DNA of 64,000 nt, taken from NCBI RefSeq assembly GCF_903645295.1, contig NZ_CAHJXM010000001.1, positions 434,001 through 498,000 of the forward strand, in the 5' to 3' direction. The notes beneath the pieces were generated by a model, which saw only the letters and a list, made by a program, of their open reading frames with translations, ran no database searches and had not been told where the DNA came from. Below, in pieces: positions 15,713 through 25,061 of this stretch. Numbering within the stretch: the stretch's first letter is position 1; every line of letters begins with the position of its first letter. Made by a program: the position numbers and the translations under genes. This DNA comes from Bacillus sp. Marseille-Q1617 (GTDB lineage: Bacteria > Bacillota > Bacilli > Bacillales > Bacillaceae_B).

Positions 15713-17059
15713 TTATTTACTTCCGGCGTATTTTTTAAGGGCTAAAACAGATCCCCCGGCAATCGCCATCAGTGCAGCCAGTAAGTATTCCAGTGGGAAT
15801 TCCTCCGCGTCAGCTGTACCGCCCATTCCTGTGTTCGGCATTTGGGAGGGCATATCGTGAGCGAACTTATCAGGATATTGATCGACAATGGCTGAAGACA
15901 GCCCTTTTGCAGGATTCAGCATATGCTCGTATGCCATACGGATGTCTTCAAAAGACTTTTCATAATCGCCGGCAGCATAGCTGTCAAATGCCCCTACCAA
16001 TTGATCGACGTGCATTTGAAGCCCCTCTGCCAGAGCGTCGGATTTTAGGCGGCCGTCTGTGGCTGTTTCAAGGAATTTTGAGAAATCGGCACGATAGTTG
16101 TCCAGGTTTTGAAGGGCTTCTTTCTTCGCCGCTTCATCCTCTGCACCTGTTGCTTTTACATAGTCAACAAAGAATCCGATATGGTTCGACCACATTTCTT
16201 TAAACTGATTCCCGGCTTCCTCTCCATATACAGAGGCGATCGCTGCAGAAAGGGCTTCGGTATTCGCATTTAATGCATCGACCGAAGCATCGAAGTCTTC
16301 AGAACCGTCGATTCCATTTTGCATTGCCATTGTGGCAAGTGCAGCATGCTCAGTCAATAGATGGTTAAGGGTTGATCGTAAGTCAGCTGCTGGTGTAACG
16401 GCCATGGTGTTCTCGAATTTATCAGGATATTGATCTGTAATGGCGCTGGATAAGCCTTTTGCCACCATATGCATATGATTGATGGCTTCGCGCTCATATT
16501 CGTAGGCTTTTTCATAGTCTCCTGCCACATAACTGTCAAATGCCCCTACAAGCTGATTCACGTGCATTTGAAGTCCTTCCGCCAGGCTGTCAGACTCTAA
16601 ACGTTCACCTGTGGCTGTTTCGAGAAATTTTGAAAATTCAGCCCGGTAGCCGTCCAGATTTTTGAGAGCTTCATCTTTTGCTGCCTGGTTGTTTGCACCT
16701 GTTGCTTTAACGTAATCGACAAAGAATCCGATATGATTGGACCACATTTCATTGAATTGGTTTCCAGCTTCTTCCCCGTATACAGAAGTGATGGCCCCTG
16801 TTAAGTCCTCTGTATTAGCGTTCAATGCATTTGCTGCTGCATCAAAGTCTTCAGTTCCATCTGCGCCTCTTCTCATTGATTCGACTGCTAAGTATGCATG
16901 TTCACTTAAGTAATGCTGCAATGTCGTTCTTAAATCGGATGCCGGCGTCACAGCTGTAGGCGAATGGTCTTCACCGTCATGGGCCAACGCTGTTCCTGCT
17001 GCGGGGATCATCAATGTCATGCTCAATGGGATGGCTAAATAACTTTTTTTAAATTTCAT
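15713..17059 (-). CDS. MPNTG-anchored surface protein with duplicated His-rich helical domain
   Basis: The 448-residue protein has a signal peptide (cleavage after about residue 26, ALA-HDGEDH) and two copies of a 165-175 residue helical domain, each starting VTPA(S/A)DLR(T/S)TL and containing YGEEAGNQF(N/K)EMWSN, HIGFFVDYVKATG and GLQMHV(N/D)QLVGAFDSY. The recurring His/Glu spacing suggests a four-helix, metal-binding-like bundle, but no known metal site is proven. The C-terminus has MPNTG (407-411), a hydrophobic helix and KKYAGSK, a class F-type sorting signal. Upstream is an ECF-type promoter (17096-17125) identical in design to that of the sigma gene. I do not know the domain's function. 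Confidence 0.8.
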   Translation of the reverse strand: MKFKKSYLAIPLSMTLMIPAAGTALAHDGEDHSPTAVTPASDLRTTLQHYLSEHAYLAVESMRRGADGTEDFDAAANALNANTEDLTGAITSVYGEEAGNQFNEMWSNHIGFFVDYVKATGANNQAAKDEALKNLDGYRAEFSKFLETATGERLESDSLAEGLQMHVNQLVGAFDSYVAGDYEKAYEYEREAINHMHMVAKGLSSAITDQYPDKFENTMAVTPAADLRSTLNHLLTEHAALATMAMQNGIDGSEDFDASVDALNANTEALSAAIASVYGEEAGNQFKEMWSNHIGFFVDYVKATGAEDEAAKKEALQNLDNYRADFSKFLETATDGRLKSDALAEGLQMHVDQLVGAFDSYAAGDYEKSFEDIRMAYEHMLNPAKGLSSAIVDQYPDKFAHDMPSQMPNTGMGGTADAEEFPLEYLLAALMAIAGGSVLALKKYAGSK

Positions 17060-17095
17060 AGGGTAATCTCTCCTTTTGTTTTTTTATTTTCATAG

Positions 17096-17125
17096 AGCTA
17101 ACGACAGAAGTTGACAGATGGATCA
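17096..17125 (-). promoter_or_regulatory. ECF-type promoter of the surface protein
   Basis: On the minus strand TGATCCA (17119-17125) is followed by 15 bases and CGTTAGCT (17096-17103), ending 36 bases before the ATG. The same arrangement occurs before the sigma factor gene and before the gene at 27901. Confidence 0.7.
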
Positions 17126-17200
17126 CTTTTTTTGAAAAAAGTTTTTTAAAACGGATTAGGGGGGAGAGAAGTTTGTCATCCCAGGGTAATTTCAATATAA

Positions 17201-17228
17201 AAAACCCGGCTAAATGATGCCGGGTTTT
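17201..17228 (-). terminator. Terminator after the anti-sigma gene
   Basis: AAAACCCGGC (17201-17210) pairs perfectly with GCCGGGTTTT (17219-17228). It separates the sigma/anti-sigma operon from the surface protein gene. Confidence 0.85.
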
Positions 17229-17244
17229 AATACAATGGTGGTTA

Positions 17245-17952
17245 TTAGATTTCAGAAGCAAGTACGATATCCCCTTGAGGAAGCTGGCTGTTAGCATCAG
17301 GTTCCAAAGTGATGGCGACTGTATCCCAATCTTCCTTAGCGAATTCTTCGTTCAATTTAAAGACGACAGAGCCTTTACCATCCTGTCCGGTAACAAATGT
17401 CCCGGCGCGCTGCGGTTTTTCATCCTTTATGAGCCATACCTGGTATACCTCTTCCTGAGAAAGGTCTTGAAGCTGTGAAGCCTGGACGACAAGGCTTGAT
17501 TGCCCGCCCTGCTTGATGATGCTGGCTGTCCCTTTTGCATTGCCTTTTACGGCGGCAAGTTCAACATACTGTGTAACCTGATCGATCGTCGCCTGTTCGA
17601 CAATGTCCTCTTCTTTCTGAATCTGCGTGAACATATAGGCATTCCCGAGTAAGGAAAGGGCAAGCACTGCGGCGACAGAAGGGAAAATCCAGCGCTTTCG
17701 GGGTTTTTCTTCCCTGAAAGAAGTGATGGTGTTTTCAGTTTTTTCGATATTAGCAAATACTCGTTCTTCCAGGCCTTCCGGAGGGACGATGGGTTCAGAA
17801 GCATAAGGCAGGAATTCATTCAGCTGTATAAGCTCGTTCAGTGCTTCCTGACAGTCTGAACAGCTTTTCAAATGCGTCTCGAACGCTTCTTTGTCCAACT
17901 CGTTCAAATGGTGATTATAATAATCGAGTAAGTGATCACATTGATGAGTCAT
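17245..17952 (-). CDS. RskA-type anti-sigma factor
   Basis: The 235-residue protein has an N-terminal zinc-binding anti-sigma motif (HLKSCSDCQEAL, H-x3-C-x2-C), a single membrane helix (WIFPSVAAVLALSLLGNAYMF, near 88-108) and an extracytoplasmic RskA domain (ASQLQDLSQEEVYQVWLIKD, GTFVTGQDGKGSVVF). It would hold the ECF sigma factor at the membrane until released by a signal or by proteolysis. Its ATG overlaps the sigma stop codon (ATGA), giving translational coupling. A terminator follows. Confidence 0.85.
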   Translation of the reverse strand: MTHQCDHLLDYYNHHLNELDKEAFETHLKSCSDCQEALNELIQLNEFLPYASEPIVPPEGLEERVFANIEKTENTITSFREEKPRKRWIFPSVAAVLALSLLGNAYMFTQIQKEEDIVEQATIDQVTQYVELAAVKGNAKGTASIIKQGGQSSLVVQASQLQDLSQEEVYQVWLIKDEKPQRAGTFVTGQDGKGSVVFKLNEEFAKEDWDTVAITLEPDANSQLPQGDIVLASEI

Positions 17953-18515
17953 TCCATGGTCCCTCCTTTCCCTTTAAGGCAGTTGTGCAAATGTTTCAGT
18001 GCCAGCCGTATTCTTCCTTTCACTGTGCCGAGCGGCGTATCTGTGCTCTTTGAAATCGACTGCTGGGTCAGTCCTTTGAAATAAAATAAATGGATGATCC
18101 GCTGCTGATCTTCCTTGAGAGCGCGCATGCAGTCCTGTATGGCTTTCCCTTTTTCCTTCCATTCCACGATATCGGCAGGTGTTTCGTAGCTGACCTGCAG
18201 GGAATCTTTTTCAATATATTCGACTGATTCATGTTTCTTGCGCTTGCGGAGTGCGTCCAGGCAAGTATTCCGGGTCATCGTCAATAACCAGGAAGAAAAC
18301 TTTCCTTTTGAATGGTCATATGGGGCATGCTTCTTCCAAAGTTTCATGAAGACTTCCTGTATGACTTCTTCCGCAATCTCCTGATCACCGGTCATTTTAT
18401 ACGTAAACGAATAAATAAGTTTTTCATATTTACGGTAAAGCTGCCGCAAAGCAGTCGAATCTTGATCATCGACCACTTTCCGATATAAATCAATATCCTT
18501 GATTTCCTGTGGCAT
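17949..18515 (-). CDS. ECF RNA polymerase sigma factor
   Basis: The 188-residue protein has sigma region 2 (LRQLYRKYEKLIYSFTYKMTGD, EEVIQEVFMKLWKK, SSWLLTMTRNTCLDALRKRK) and region 4 (QQRIIHLFYFKGLTQQSISK, LGTVKGRIRLALKHL), with a short linker and no region 1 or 3. The ATG at 18515 (MPQEIKD) is chosen because AAGGAG lies 6 bases upstream; a TTG at 18530 would sit on that site. It is co-transcribed with its RskA-type anti-sigma partner. The upstream promoter repeats in front of the surface protein and the secreted proteins at 27.9 kb, which suggests autoregulation and defines a regulon. Confidence 0.9.
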   Translation of the reverse strand: MPQEIKDIDLYRKVVDDQDSTALRQLYRKYEKLIYSFTYKMTGDQEIAEEVIQEVFMKLWKKHAPYDHSKGKFSSWLLTMTRNTCLDALRKRKKHESVEYIEKDSLQVSYETPADIVEWKEKGKAIQDCMRALKEDQQRIIHLFYFKGLTQQSISKSTDTPLGTVKGRIRLALKHLHNCLKGKGGTME

Positions 18516-18594
18516 AAAACGCTCCTTCAATATGACATAAGTAAATTAAGGATACTAAACTACCTTCATTAACTCAATTAACTAACTTCTGAAT

Positions 18595-18624
18595 AGCTAA
18601 CGAAAAAGGGAGGGATTTGGATCA
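18595..18624 (-). promoter_or_regulatory. ECF-type autoregulatory promoter of the sigma gene
   Basis: On the minus strand TGATCCA (18618-18624), 15 bases, then CGTTAGCT (18595-18602), about 80 bases before the ATG. Element sequence and spacing equal those at 17096-17125. Confidence 0.7.
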
Positions 18625-18673
18625 TTTTCAGGTTTAGATTTGTTTGGGAGAGGGTACGGGGGCTGTCAATCCG

Positions 18674-18732
18674 AAGGCCCGTCCCTCGTTCCGTTAAAGC
18701 GCTAAACGCCCGTCCCTCACCACTTTAAAGCG
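18674..18732. repeat. Tandem copies of the dispersed CCCGTCCCTC repeat
   Basis: AAGGCCCGTCCCTCG...TTAAAGCG is followed at once by CGCCCGTCCCTCAC...TTTAAAGCG. Related sequence forms palindromes at 27281, 42391 and 56065. Confidence 0.6.
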
Positions 18733-18738
18733 ATAAAA

Positions 18739-18770
18739 AAACGAACCCCCGATTGATGGGAGGTTCGTTT
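18739..18770 (-). terminator. Terminator of mreBH
   Basis: AAACGAACC (18739-18747) pairs with GGTTCGTTT (18762-18770), with a T run on the minus strand. Confidence 0.8.
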
Positions 18771-18793
18771 ACTGGTAAGTCATTTGTTTACTA

Positions 18794-19798
18794 TTATCTT
18801 ACCTTTTGCAATTTATGGATGACTGTTAGTGAACGCCCTGTTCCGATTGCGACTGATTCGAGTGGGTTTGGAGCAAGGTGGACAGGTACCACGATTTCTT
18901 CACTCAGCCAGTCTTGAAGTCCGTTCAGCAGTGAGCCTCCGCCTGTCAGGATCACACCTCGATCCACGATGTCCCCGCTTAGTTCAGGAGGACAGTTTTC
19001 AAGCGTTGCACGGATGGTTTCAAGAATATGAAGCAGCGATTCTCTTAGAGCACTTTGGATTTCATGGGAAGTCAAAGTAATCGTTTTTGGTAATCCGGTA
19101 ACCAGGTCACGGCCGCGAATTTCCATCGTGCGTTCTTCATGTTCGATTAAGGCATGTCCCACATCGATCTTGATGTTTTCCGCTGTTCTTTCACCGATCA
19201 GCAGGTTGTAGCGTTTGCGTACGTGTTGGATGATGTCTTCATCCATTTGGTCACCGCCGATGCGGATCGTATTGCAGGATACCACACCGCCATAAGAGAT
19301 GATGGCAACTTCTGTTGTTCCGCCGCCGATGTCGACGATCACGTTGGCAACAGGCTCGTCGACAGGAAGGTCTGCCCCGATTGCTGCAGCAACAGGCTCT
19401 TCGATAAGAGTGACTGTCTTTGCACCGCTTCCACGTACAGCATCCTGGATCGCTCTGCGTTCCACGCTTGTCGCACCTGATGGCGTACACACAACAACAT
19501 TTGGCTTACGGATAGAGAAGCCAAGCTTTTTACTCGCTTTTTTCATTACTTGTTTCAACATTTCGGTTGTTACATCAAAGTCAGCGATCACGCCGTCTTT
19601 CAATGGGCGGACTGCCACGATTTTACCAGGGGTTTTCCCGATCATGCTTTTGGCTTCTACGCCGACTGCCAATACTTGTTTATTTTCTGTGTCGATTGCG
19701 ACTACAGATGGTTCGTTTAAAATGATTCCTTTATTTTTACTATAAACTAGAATATTTGCGGTTCCTAAATCGATCCCGATTTCAGAGTTTGATAACAT
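18794..19798 (-). CDS. mreBH: Actin-like cell-shape protein MreBH
   Basis: The 334-residue bacterial actin has the nucleotide-binding phosphate 1 loop ([14 protein letters not shown], near 4-17), connector [13 protein letters not shown], phosphate 2 loop [15 protein letters not shown] and adenosine motif [13 protein letters not shown]. Length matches B. subtilis MreBH (335 aa), and it stands alone rather than in an mreBCD operon, which also fits MreBH. It polymerises under the membrane and guides cell-wall synthesis and autolysins. The ATG at 19798 follows GGAGG by 7 bases; a TTG one codon upstream is less likely. I looked for a sigma-I promoter (ACCCCC/CGAA), as in B. subtilis, and did not find one. 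Confidence 0.85.
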   Translation of the reverse strand: MLSNSEIGIDLGTANILVYSKNKGIILNEPSVVAIDTENKQVLAVGVEAKSMIGKTPGKIVAVRPLKDGVIADFDVTTEMLKQVMKKASKKLGFSIRKPNVVVCTPSGATSVERRAIQDAVRGSGAKTVTLIEEPVAAAIGADLPVDEPVANVIVDIGGGTTEVAIISYGGVVSCNTIRIGGDQMDEDIIQHVRKRYNLLIGERTAENIKIDVGHALIEHEERTMEIRGRDLVTGLPKTITLTSHEIQSALRESLLHILETIRATLENCPPELSGDIVDRGVILTGGGSLLNGLQDWLSEEIVVPVHLAPNPLESVAIGTGRSLTVIHKLQKVR

Positions 19799-20240
19799 CA
19801 ATATTCCTCCAACTATAAGAATTCTACACAGTATAACCTTCTATATAGTATAGGAGATTTTTGGCGGTTTTGAAGGTGGAGATATTTACCACCGACACAA
19901 TGTTACAAAGTATGACATAAAGATTTTTCGTGAAAAGGTTTCTGCAAAGCCATTTTAAATACCTGGGTATGTATAAAAAACTATCCGTTTCATTTACCCT
20001 CGTTAAATAAATTTAAACGTCCTGTAATAATGGGGAGGGTGCAATTACGACTAGTAGAAAGGTGACATCCTGGTTTTATTGGTAAATGAGTAGGAATTCT
20101 TAGTGACAGTAGTGATAGTTTGAGATAATATCAGGAAGATAGTGGATATGACGATGATGATGGAATCAAGACGATTTCCTCTGAAAAAAATATTCAATCA
20201 TGGATTCGTTTTATTGATAGGACTCATTCTGTAATAAAGT
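19799..20240. other. Intergenic region between mreBH and chemoreceptor, one possible microprotein
   Basis: About 440 bp without a clear gene. It holds the mreBH promoter (TATACT on the minus strand near 19849) and an ATG at 20148 opening a 28-codon frame (MTMMMESRRFPLKKIF then a short hydrophobic end, TAA at 20232). That frame lacks a convincing ribosome binding site. Confidence 0.4.
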
Positions 20241-20270
20241 AAGAGATCGGACCCATGGCCCGATCTCTTT
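20241..20270 (-). terminator. Terminator of chemoreceptor gene
   Basis: AAGAGATCGG (20241-20250) pairs with CCGATCTCTT (20260-20269); T tracts on both strands suggest it works in both directions. Confidence 0.8.
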
Positions 20271-20271
20271 T

Positions 20272-21930
20272 TTATAAAGTGAATTTCTCCAGTTCCTTCT
20301 TCATCTTAACGGTCATGGCATTCAATTCTGATACTTGACCGGTCAACTGCTCGAAGTAGCGGAGCTGTTCCTCCGTTGAAGAATAGATTTCTTCCGTACC
20401 TGCTGCCGTTTCTTCGGTGATGGCTGAAATGTTTTCCACGGCTGCAATGACATTGTTGGTTCGCTCATTCGAGGCCATCATCCCTGTTTCGAGCTCTGAT
20501 AATTTTTCGTAGATCGACGAGACATTACCTGCAATTTCTTCAAAAGCACTTTCGGTTACGGACATCGACTCCATTTGCCGGTTCGAAAGGCTGCTCCCTT
20601 TTTGTGAAGCTTCCATGATGGAATGAATGCCTTCTTTAATGCTTCCGACCATGCTTCCGATTCGTTCCGTTGCTACGGACGAGTCTTCGGCAAGCTTACG
20701 GACTTCCTGAGCCACGACGGCGAAACCTTTTCCGGCATCACCTGCGCGGGCGGCTTCGATTGCTGCGTTAAGGGCGAGGAGATTAGTCTGTTCAGCAATT
20801 TCTTTTACTGCCTGGGCAGCCTGTTCGATTTCTCCTGTGTACCTTGCAAAGGATAGAACTGATTGTTCGATTGAGGCTGAAGAATCATTGATGGATTCAG
20901 CAAATTCTTTTTGCTTGATCAGCGACGTTCTTCCGTGCTCTACAGATTGAAGAGCGACTTTACTATTGGCGGAAGATTCCTGGCTGCTGCGTACATTGCT
21001 GGCAAATTCCTCGCCCATCACTGTCATCAAGGAAGCGGTGGACTGAACATCCTCTGAGATTGCCTGGCTTCCCTTAGCTAATTCTTCGGTTGAAACAGCG
21101 ACTTGACTGCTGCTTTCAGATAGATTTGCCATTTGACCCTGGACATCCCTGGTGAATTGTTCTACATTCACACCAATTTCATTGACGGACTGAACCGTAT
21201 TACGCAAATTCATGACCATGTGCTGAAAGGCTTCCTGAAGCTTATATACCTCAAATTTGTTGTTCTTTTTGCTGCTTTCTTCAAACGATATCGTGAGGTC
21301 TCCGCGAGCCATTCTTTCCGCATTATGAACCATCGCATTCAAGGGTTTCACAATTCGGTTTGATAGAATGGCAGAGGCACCGATTGATAGGATGAGGGCC
21401 GTCAGAAAGCCGATGATTGTCGCCCACACTATGAAAGTGATTTGCTGCTCATTCTCTTTTAATAGGTTTTGATACCAGTCAGAGGTCTGTTTGTTTAATA
21501 GGTGCATATCATTCAGGACGCCGGAAATCCTTAGCGATTGCCGCTTGATTTCCGCTTTGTTGTTTGCATTCAGCGCTTTGCCGGAAACGGATTTCAGTTC
21601 TGAAAACTTTGTTTCTATGATGGCTAACGTTTCGTCCTGCTCTTTTACGGAAATGAGTTTACCGAGTTCATCGATCTGTGAGGAGGTATCTGTCAACAAC
21701 GTTTCCGCCATCTGCTTATTTTCATCAGAGGTATTGACGGAATAATTGGCGAGGGCCTGTTTCGTGACGATCAGGTCGCTGCGCAGCTTTTCCGTTTCTA
21801 CTAGGATTTTGACATCTTCATTTGCTGAACTTTGAAGAGAGATCAATTGAGATACAACATACCCTATAATGATGGTAGATAGAATGAGGGGGATGAACCC
21901 CAGTATCATTAATCGTTTTTTCAGTGCCAT
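20272..21930 (-). CDS. Methyl-accepting chemotaxis protein (periplasmic-type sensor)
   Basis: The 552-residue receptor has a first membrane helix (about 8-30), an extracellular helical bundle of about 135 residues, a second helix (about 168-190), a HAMP domain ([20 protein letters not shown]) and a methyl-accepting signalling domain with the hairpin [20 protein letters not shown] and [19 protein letters not shown]. It starts 23 bases after a Bmp-type lipoprotein gene, and a sigma-D-like promoter precedes that gene. The small helical sensor domain is of the kind that can bind a ligand-loaded binding protein. Signal and partner are inferred. Confidence 0.9.
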   Translation of the reverse strand: MALKKRLMILGFIPLILSTIIIGYVVSQLISLQSSANEDVKILVETEKLRSDLIVTKQALANYSVNTSDENKQMAETLLTDTSSQIDELGKLISVKEQDETLAIIETKFSELKSVSGKALNANNKAEIKRQSLRISGVLNDMHLLNKQTSDWYQNLLKENEQQITFIVWATIIGFLTALILSIGASAILSNRIVKPLNAMVHNAERMARGDLTISFEESSKKNNKFEVYKLQEAFQHMVMNLRNTVQSVNEIGVNVEQFTRDVQGQMANLSESSSQVAVSTEELAKGSQAISEDVQSTASLMTVMGEEFASNVRSSQESSANSKVALQSVEHGRTSLIKQKEFAESINDSSASIEQSVLSFARYTGEIEQAAQAVKEIAEQTNLLALNAAIEAARAGDAGKGFAVVAQEVRKLAEDSSVATERIGSMVGSIKEGIHSIMEASQKGSSLSNRQMESMSVTESAFEEIAGNVSSIYEKLSELETGMMASNERTNNVIAAVENISAITEETAAGTEEIYSSTEEQLRYFEQLTGQVSELNAMTVKMKKELEKFTL

Positions 21931-21953
21931 GTAAATACTCCTTAAAAGTGAGA

Positions 21954-22931
21954 TTAGTTCATCTTAATCGTGACTTCCCCTGAGATGATCTTGTCTGTTG
22001 CTTCTTTGAGCATTTTCTTTTCATCATCCGTCAATTCTGTGATCCGGACTGGGGCAAGTCCGACTCCATCTTCCTTTAACCCAAGCTCAAATGATGCCTC
22101 AGAAATACTGCCTTCAGACACCAGTTCTTCTGTCAGGTTGAAAACGGCATTATCGATTTTTTTCATCATGGACGTCACGACCGAATTTTCCGCAATAAAA
22201 TATTGATCGGAATCGACTCCACCTGAATAGACGCCCGCCTTCTGGGCAGCCTGTATCGCGCCGACCCCTGTAAATCCGGCAGCAGGGTAAATGAAGTCTG
22301 CGCCGGCTTTGATCTGTTTATCCGCAATGCTGCTACCAAGGGCTGCATCCCCAAAGTTATTCGCATTGTCTTTCAGGATTTTGATGGAAGGATTCACATA
22401 CTTAGCACCCTGTTCAAAGCCTTTTTCAAAACGGTGAATGACAGGTACATCCGCACCCCCGATGAATCCGAGCGTATTCGTCTTCGACTTCATCGCAGCC
22501 ACCATTCCGACAAGGAAGCTTCCTTCGTGTTCCTTAAATGTGATGGATGTAATATTATCGAGCTCTGAAAATCCATCAATCATCAAATAATGCTGCTCCG
22601 GATGTTCTTTCGCAACTTTCTCAAGCGCTTCTTGAATGGAGAACCCAAGCCCGATCACCAGGTCATGGTCCTGAGCCGTGAGTTCCTGAAGTGCTTCTTC
22701 AAAATTCCCATCCGGTGCTTCCCTGTAATCAAACAGGATTCCCAGCTCATCGCGTGCCCGTTCAAGCCCGCGGAAAGCCGAATCATTAAAGGAGCCATCT
22801 CCAAGACCCGTGTCAGAGAGAAGGATACCGATCGTTTGTAAGTTTTCATTATTCTTTTGGTCAGCTGAAGACGACGAGCATCCGGCTGCCGCCAGCATCA
22901 TCACCAGCAATATCATCATGAACTTTTTCAA
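21954..22931 (-). CDS. BMP family (nucleoside-type) substrate-binding lipoprotein
   Basis: The 325-residue protein has a lipobox ([12 protein letters not shown], Cys18) and a Bmp/PnrA-type periplasmic-binding fold: [57 protein letters not shown] and [19 protein letters not shown]. Family members bind purine nucleosides or act as transporter receptors. No ABC permease or ATPase adjoins. The next gene is a chemoreceptor 23 bases away and the promoter is sigma-D-like, so this lipoprotein probably serves taxis. A CNT-type nucleoside transporter lies 0.9 kb upstream. Confidence 0.85.
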   Translation of the reverse strand: MKKFMMILLVMMLAAAGCSSSSADQKNNENLQTIGILLSDTGLGDGSFNDSAFRGLERARDELGILFDYREAPDGNFEEALQELTAQDHDLVIGLGFSIQEALEKVAKEHPEQHYLMIDGFSELDNITSITFKEHEGSFLVGMVAAMKSKTNTLGFIGGADVPVIHRFEKGFEQGAKYVNPSIKILKDNANNFGDAALGSSIADKQIKAGADFIYPAAGFTGVGAIQAAQKAGVYSGGVDSDQYFIAENSVVTSMMKKIDNAVFNLTEELVSEGSISEASFELGLKEDGVGLAPVRITELTDDEKKMLKEATDKIISGEVTIKMN

Positions 22932-22989
22932 AACAAACCCTCCAGATTAGTGTAAGAATAAGGACGTTGTACTTGTCCGTACCTTTGTA

Positions 22990-23016
22990 TTATCGGAGGT
23001 GGGTGGAAAATTGTTA
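22990..23016 (-). promoter_or_regulatory. Sigma-D (motility) promoter of BMP-chemoreceptor operon
   Basis: Minus strand TAAC (23013-23016), 15 bases, TCCGATAA (22990-22997). The B. subtilis sigma-D consensus is TAAA-N15-GCCGATAT. Confidence 0.65.
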
Positions 23017-23176
23017 TAGGGATGAGAAATGTGGGAGTATTTTGAAAATTGGCTGCGTGGAGACTGAGAATAGGGTGGGGAAGACGTCGACATATATTGA
23101 TCAACAGTTCGCTTAAAAGTAATCATAAGCGGGTTCAAGAATTAAAAAAGTTTCATGAAAGCAGCCAGAAATAAAA

Positions 23177-23203
23177 AAGAGATGCTCAACTCAAGCATCT
23201 CTT
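23177..23203 (-). terminator. Terminator of thioesterase gene
   Basis: AAGAGATGCT (23177-23186) pairs perfectly with AGCATCTCTT (23194-23203), with T on the minus-strand side. Confidence 0.85.
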
Positions 23204-23210
23204 CAAAAAA

Positions 23211-23714
23211 CTAATATGCATTCCTGAAAAACTCCGCCAGCTCCTGGCTGTGCTTTTTACGTGCTTTCCTGTGTTCCGCCCGGTTCTTAGCCGTTTCGTT
23301 CAGCCATTTTTCTTCTTCTGTTTCCGGTACGACTTCCGGTATCACGACAGGCTTTCCGTCCTCAAGGGCGACGAATGTTAAAAAGGAAATGGCTGCGACA
23401 TTAGTTTCACCGGTAAGCAGGACTTCTGACGTGACCTTGACGCCGACTTCCATCGAACTGCGTCCGGTATAAGTGACCATTGCTTCCAATGTAACGGCAT
23501 CTCCGACTTTGATCGGCTGCAGGAAGTCGACCGAGTCGGTGGATGCGGTGACGACCGGTTTACGTGCATGCCGGGTGGCCGCGATGGATGCGACGTCGTC
23601 TATATAGGCCATCAGCTTTCCGCCGAATAAAGTACCGTGATGGTTGGTATCCGGCGGAAGCACATGGGTGGTTTTACTTGTTTTTGTTTCTTTCATGAAT
23701 TTCTTTTCTCTCAA
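23211..23714 (-). CDS. ykhA: Hotdog-fold acyl-CoA thioesterase
   Basis: The protein (about 167 aa) has the acyl-CoA thioesterase pattern HVLPPDTNHHGTLFGGKLMA, YIDDVASIAATRHARKPVVT and TASTDSVDFLQPIKVGDAVT, the hotdog domain with its conserved NHHGTLFGG helix start, and a charged C-terminal tail. It closely follows B. subtilis YkhA. It hydrolyses acyl-CoA thioesters in the cytosol; the physiological substrate is unknown. The TTG at 23714 is preferred because GGAAGGTG lies 6 bases upstream. The ATG at 23696 has no site, and a start further up at 23750 would run through the binding site. Confidence 0.8.
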   Translation of the reverse strand: MREKKFMKETKTSKTTHVLPPDTNHHGTLFGGKLMAYIDDVASIAATRHARKPVVTASTDSVDFLQPIKVGDAVTLEAMVTYTGRSSMEVGVKVTSEVLLTGETNVAAISFLTFVALEDGKPVVIPEVVPETEEEKWLNETAKNRAEHRKARKKHSQELAEFFRNAY

Positions 23715-23801
23715 TTCGTTCACCTTCCGTCCCAAATAATAAACGTACACTACCTTTTACTATTCACCAAAGACCGAAAATGAAACATAAATTAACCAAT
23801 T

Positions 23802-24998
23802 TTATAAAAATATACTGACGACAATTGCTGTGATGAAACTTGCAAGTGTACCAGCTGCAATGGCTTTGAGGCTAAGCTTTGAAACAGTCGGGCGCTGGGA
23901 AGGTTCAAGGGAACCCAAGCCGACGATCAGTTGACCGATCGAGGAAAGATTCGCAAAGTTACATAGGGCAACAGATAGAATTGCGACTGTTTTCGGCGAA
24001 AGCTCATCCACTATCCCTGACAGCTGATCAAAAGCGACAAATTCATTGACAGAAAGCTTTGTTCCGATGATGGATGCAGCCCGGAATGCTTCCTCCACTG
24101 GAACACCCACCAATAAAGCGAGTGGATAGAAGACGTATCCAAAAATGGTGGACAGGTCTGTGTGAACGAGTCCAAGGACACCATTTACAAGCGCAAGCAC
24201 CCCGATGAAGGCAATTAATAAACCACCGATATTGATTGCAAGCTGAACGCCGCTGATCGCTCCTTCTGAGATGGCTTCGAAAATGTTGGTATGACCGGTT
24301 TTTCCTAACGATATGTCCCCATTTGTTTTTGATTCTTCCGTTTCCGGTTCCATGATTTTCGCCATGATGAGAGAAACGAGCGGAACACTGAAGACAGACA
24401 GAAGAAGATACTTCATCTCAATTCCCATCAAGGAATAGCCGATCAAGATCGCTCCGCTTGCAGAAGCGGTTCCTCCGACCATTACCGCGAACAGCTCTGA
24501 ACGGGTGAGTTTTGCCAGATAAGGCTTGACCAGAAGAGGAGCTTCGACCAATCCGAGAAACGAATTTCCGATTGCGTTGAAGGATTCAACCTTTGTCGTC
24601 CCCATGATTTTGCCCAGAACGATCCCGATATACTTAACGAAGAGCGGGATGATGCGTAAATAGTAAAGCGCGGAAATCACGGCAGAAATAAAAATGATGG
24701 CTCCAAGCACATTGATTGCAAACACGAATGTGATATTGCTGCCTTTTTCAAAGAATCCGCCGAAGACGAACATGATTCCTTCGTTGCTGTAGTCGATGAC
24801 TTTTTGTACGCCGAGTGCCGTTTTTTTCAGCAGCGTCTGACCGAATGGAACTTTTAAGACGAAAAGGACAAGAAGGAATTCAAGCGCAATTCCTATTCCC
24901 ACTGTCTTCCATTTGATTGCTGAGCGGTTGCTGCTCCACAGCCAGCCAAGGAAGAGAACCCCGGCAAGTGATAATAAACCGAATACTAAATCCATCAT
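23802..24998 (-). CDS. nupG: CNT family nucleoside transporter (NupC/NupG type)
   Basis: The 398-residue membrane protein matches the concentrative nucleoside transporters: GAIIFISAVISALYYLRII, ESFNAIGNSFLGLVEAPLLVKPYL, the EAPL motif, and the C-terminal CNFANLSSIGQ motif. It imports nucleosides with H+ or Na+. Two ATGs (24998 and 24995) follow GGAGGT. A guanine-class purine riboswitch with its own terminator precedes the gene, which favours a purine nucleoside or guanosine role like NupG of B. subtilis. Symbol assigned by this regulatory analogy. Confidence 0.85.
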   Translation of the reverse strand: MMDLVFGLLSLAGVLFLGWLWSSNRSAIKWKTVGIGIALEFLLVLFVLKVPFGQTLLKKTALGVQKVIDYSNEGIMFVFGGFFEKGSNITFVFAINVLGAIIFISAVISALYYLRIIPLFVKYIGIVLGKIMGTTKVESFNAIGNSFLGLVEAPLLVKPYLAKLTRSELFAVMVGGTASASGAILIGYSLMGIEMKYLLLSVFSVPLVSLIMAKIMEPETEESKTNGDISLGKTGHTNIFEAISEGAISGVQLAINIGGLLIAFIGVLALVNGVLGLVHTDLSTIFGYVFYPLALLVGVPVEEAFRAASIIGTKLSVNEFVAFDQLSGIVDELSPKTVAILSVALCNFANLSSIGQLIVGLGSLEPSQRPTVSKLSLKAIAAGTLASFITAIVVSIFL

Positions 24999-25061
24999 GT
25001 TACCTCCAATAAAACGAACCCTTATAGATCGGATGTCAGACCTCTCTAAATTAAACAAAAT

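Noticed and set aside
20148..20234. 28-residue membrane microprotein
   Set aside because: A hydrophobic end is present, but there is no adequate ribosome binding site; mentioned only within the intergenic entry.
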